From an uncultured Clostridia bacterium (GTDB lineage Bacteria; Bacillota; Clostridia; Christensenellales; Borkfalkiaceae), in the NCBI GenBank assembly GCA_900557285.1, contig USSJ01000079.1, positions 1 to 6,275 on the forward strand: a stretch of 6,275 nt of DNA. The letters run 5' to 3'. A program made the translations under genes and the position numbers. Shown here one piece after another: positions 4,515 through 6,275 of this stretch; the first letter of the stretch is position 1; each line of letters begins with the position of its first letter. A model generated the notes under the pieces. It had not been told where the DNA came from and searched no databases. It saw only the letters and a list, made by a program, of their open reading frames with translations.

Positions 4515-6275
4515 TTGAGACAAAAAAATGACCGTGAACTCACACAGGACAAGGGTACGCGCGCGAAGAAGCCGCATGCGGAATTTCCGCAGTTTTTAGG
4601 CAATGCGAAGGACACAGCCGCGCGAAAGACGTACTATACGGAAAATGCGCCGCGTACGGACAAGCGCAGTGCGCAGGCAAAGGCGGGCAGGCCGCAGCAG
4701 GGAAAGGCGGCGGAAAAACCCGTGCAGGAACGCACGGCGGAGAAAGCAGACAGGTCTGCACGGGCAGAGAAGACAAAGCGGCCCGTCAAGCGGGGCAAGG
4801 TGAAAAACCCGGTCAAGATCCTGTTTTTGGGCGGGATCGGCGAGATCGGAAAGAACAGGACGGCGATCGAATGCGGCAACGATATCATTATCATCGACGC
4901 AGGGCTTACGTTCCCGGATGAGGAATTGCCGGGCATTGATCTTGTCATTCCGGACATCAGTTATCTGGTACAGAACAAGCAGAAGGTGCGCGGGCTTCTG
5001 ATCACGCACGGACATGAAGACCATGTGGGCGGCATTGCATATTTACTGAAAGAGATCAACTGCCCTGTTTACGGAACCAAACTGACGCTGGCGCTGGCGG
5101 ACAACAAGTTGCGGGAACAGCGGATCAACCGCGCGCAACTTTTGTGCGTGAAGCCGGGCGATAAAGTGAAACTGGGCTGTTTCAATGTGGAATTTATCAA
5201 CGTCAACCACTCGATCGCGGGGGCGGTGGCTTTGAGTATCGATACGCCGCAGGGCAGGATCTTCCACAGCGGCGACTTCAAGATCGATCTGACGCCCGTT
5301 GCGGGCAAGCCCATCGACCTGACGCGCATAGCGGAAATCGGGCAGGAGGGGGTCAAACTTCTGTTGTGCGAATCGACGAACGTGGAGCGCCCGGGGTATA
5401 CGATGAGTGAAACCGTCGTCGGAACGACGCTGGATCATCTGTTTTCGGAGCACGCGAACCGCAGGATCATCGTGGCGACGTTTGCATCCAATGTCCACAG
5501 ATTGCAGCAGATCGTAGATCTTGCGGCAAAGTACCGCCGCAAAGTTGCGCTGTCCGGCAGGAGTATGCTCAACGTAGTGGATGCGGCGACAAAGATCGGC
5601 GAACTCACCATTCCGGAAGGAGTGCTGATCGATGTCGAGAAAATCAAAAATTTCTTTGATCGCGAGATCGTGATCGTTTCCACGGGCAGTCAGGGTGAGC
5701 CGATGAGCGCATTGACGCGCATGGCGAGCGGCGATTTCAACAAAGTTACGGTAGGGCCGAACGATACGATCATCATATCGGCAAGCCCGATCCCCGGCAA
5801 TGAAAAGATGATCTATAAAGTCATCAACAATCTTTACAGGAAAGGGGCGAACGTCGTTTACGAGTCGCTGGAAAAGATCCACGTATCGGGACATGCCTGC
5901 CAGGAAGAGCTGAAAATTCTGCACAGTTTGCTTAAACCGCAGTTCTTTATTCCGGTCCATGGCGAATACAGGCATTTAAAGCGCCACGCGCAGCTGGCGA
6001 TGGAACTTGGAATGAGCGAAAACAATATTCTGATCGCAGACATCGGCAATTGCGTGGAACTGACAAGGGACAATATGCAGTTCGGCGAAAGTATATCGAG
6101 CGGGTCGCGCCTTGTGGACGGCGGGTCGCTGGAAGATAAAGAGAACAGTATTGTCATGAAAGACCGCAAACATCTTTCCGAAGACGGCATCTTTGTGATA
6201 ACGGCATGCGTATCCGAGCGAAGCGGCGATCTTCTGAGCGATCCGATCGTGGTCAACCGCGGGTTTGTGATGCCG
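4515..6275 (+). CDS. rnj: Ribonuclease J (partial, runs off the window)
   Basis: RNase J is a cytosolic metallo-beta-lactamase/beta-CASP nuclease with endo- and 5'-to-3' exonuclease activity, central to mRNA decay and rRNA maturation in Bacillota. The 587 codons in view are open to the last base. Residues 1-98 are a basic, Ala/Lys/Arg/Gln-rich extension. The core starts at about residue 100 with KILFLGGIGEIGKN, which aligns near the N-terminus of B. subtilis RNase J1. Metal ligands are present: H165, H167, D169 and H170 in HGHEDHVGG, H232 (NHSIAG), D254 (HSGDFK) and H482 (PVHGEYR). The beta-CASP motifs include CESTN (285-289), FASNVHR (H328), STGSQGEP and HVSGHACQEE (H456, H460). The intact sites make it RNase J1-like, not a degenerate J2. 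Compared with B. subtilis J1, about 70 C-terminal residues are missing beyond the window edge. Confidence 0.96.
   Translation, partial: MRQKNDRELTQDKGTRAKKPHAEFPQFLGNAKDTAARKTYYTENAPRTDKRSAQAKAGRPQQGKAAEKPVQERTAEKADRSARAEKTKRPVKRGKVKNPVKILFLGGIGEIGKNRTAIECGNDIIIIDAGLTFPDEELPGIDLVIPDISYLVQNKQKVRGLLITHGHEDHVGGIAYLLKEINCPVYGTKLTLALADNKLREQRINRAQLLCVKPGDKVKLGCFNVEFINVNHSIAGAVALSIDTPQGRIFHSGDFKIDLTPVAGKPIDLTRIAEIGQEGVKLLLCESTNVERPGYTMSETVVGTTLDHLFSEHANRRIIVATFASNVHRLQQIVDLAAKYRRKVALSGRSMLNVVDAATKIGELTIPEGVLIDVEKIKNFFDREIVIVSTGSQGEPMSALTRMASGDFNKVTVGPNDTIIISASPIPGNEKMIYKVINNLYRKGANVVYESLEKIHVSGHACQEELKILHSLLKPQFFIPVHGEYRHLKRHAQLAMELGMSENNILIADIGNCVELTRDNMQFGESISSGSRLVDGGSLEDKENSIVMKDRKHLSEDGIFVITACVSERSGDLLSDPIVVNRGFVMP

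Noticed and set aside
5043..5975. 310-codon minus-strand open frame opposite RNase J
   Set aside because: It is rich in Arg, His and Asp with no recognisable domain, lies wholly antisense to the conserved nuclease core, and is explained as a codon-bias shadow.

Overview
The window has the compact, single-promoter layout of a Bacillota (Firmicutes) genome, most likely a Clostridia-type organism. The evidence is sigma-A-like promoters with 17-nt spacers, strong GGAG ribosome binding sites, a TTG start, rho-independent terminators, and an RNase J with all catalytic residues. The lineage is an inference; nothing here fixes it to a genus.

Layout. Positions 13-2428 hold a complete minus-strand transcription unit for phosphorylated L-serine biosynthesis. 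A near-consensus promoter (2400-2428) is followed by serC (phosphoserine aminotransferase, 1242-2315), serA (3-phosphoglycerate dehydrogenase with a C-terminal ACT domain, 74-1231) and a strong terminator (13-51). The two genes are 10 bp apart, and the serA ribosome binding site starts directly after the serC stop codon. SerA oxidises 3-phosphoglycerate and SerC transaminates the product to phosphoserine. The phosphatase step (serB) is not in the window. The serine-binding residues of the ACT domain appear conserved, so end-product inhibition is likely.

The divergent intergenic region (2316-2617) carries the serCA promoter, several A/T tracts, two small direct-repeat pairs and a plus-strand promoter (2528-2556). 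That promoter drives an uncharacterised 585-residue protein (2618-4375). The protein is helical and coiled-coil-like. It has a DivIVA-like F-x-G-Y...V-x-x-F-I motif near the N-terminus, a tandem 17-residue helix repeat in the middle followed by a Gly/Ala-rich hydrophobic stretch, and a third copy of the repeat as its extreme C-terminus. It looks like a scaffold or localisation protein, and it is the least explained item here.

After a 139-bp gap holding a strong hairpin (4453-4480), a plus-strand RNase J gene starts at TTG 4515 and runs off the window end. It carries a basic, probably disordered N-terminal extension of about 98 residues before the metallo-beta-lactamase/beta-CASP core. I found no RNA genes, CRISPR arrays, insertion sequences or other mobile elements. 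The most useful second looks are the architecture of the 585-residue protein and the leader and extension of RNase J.
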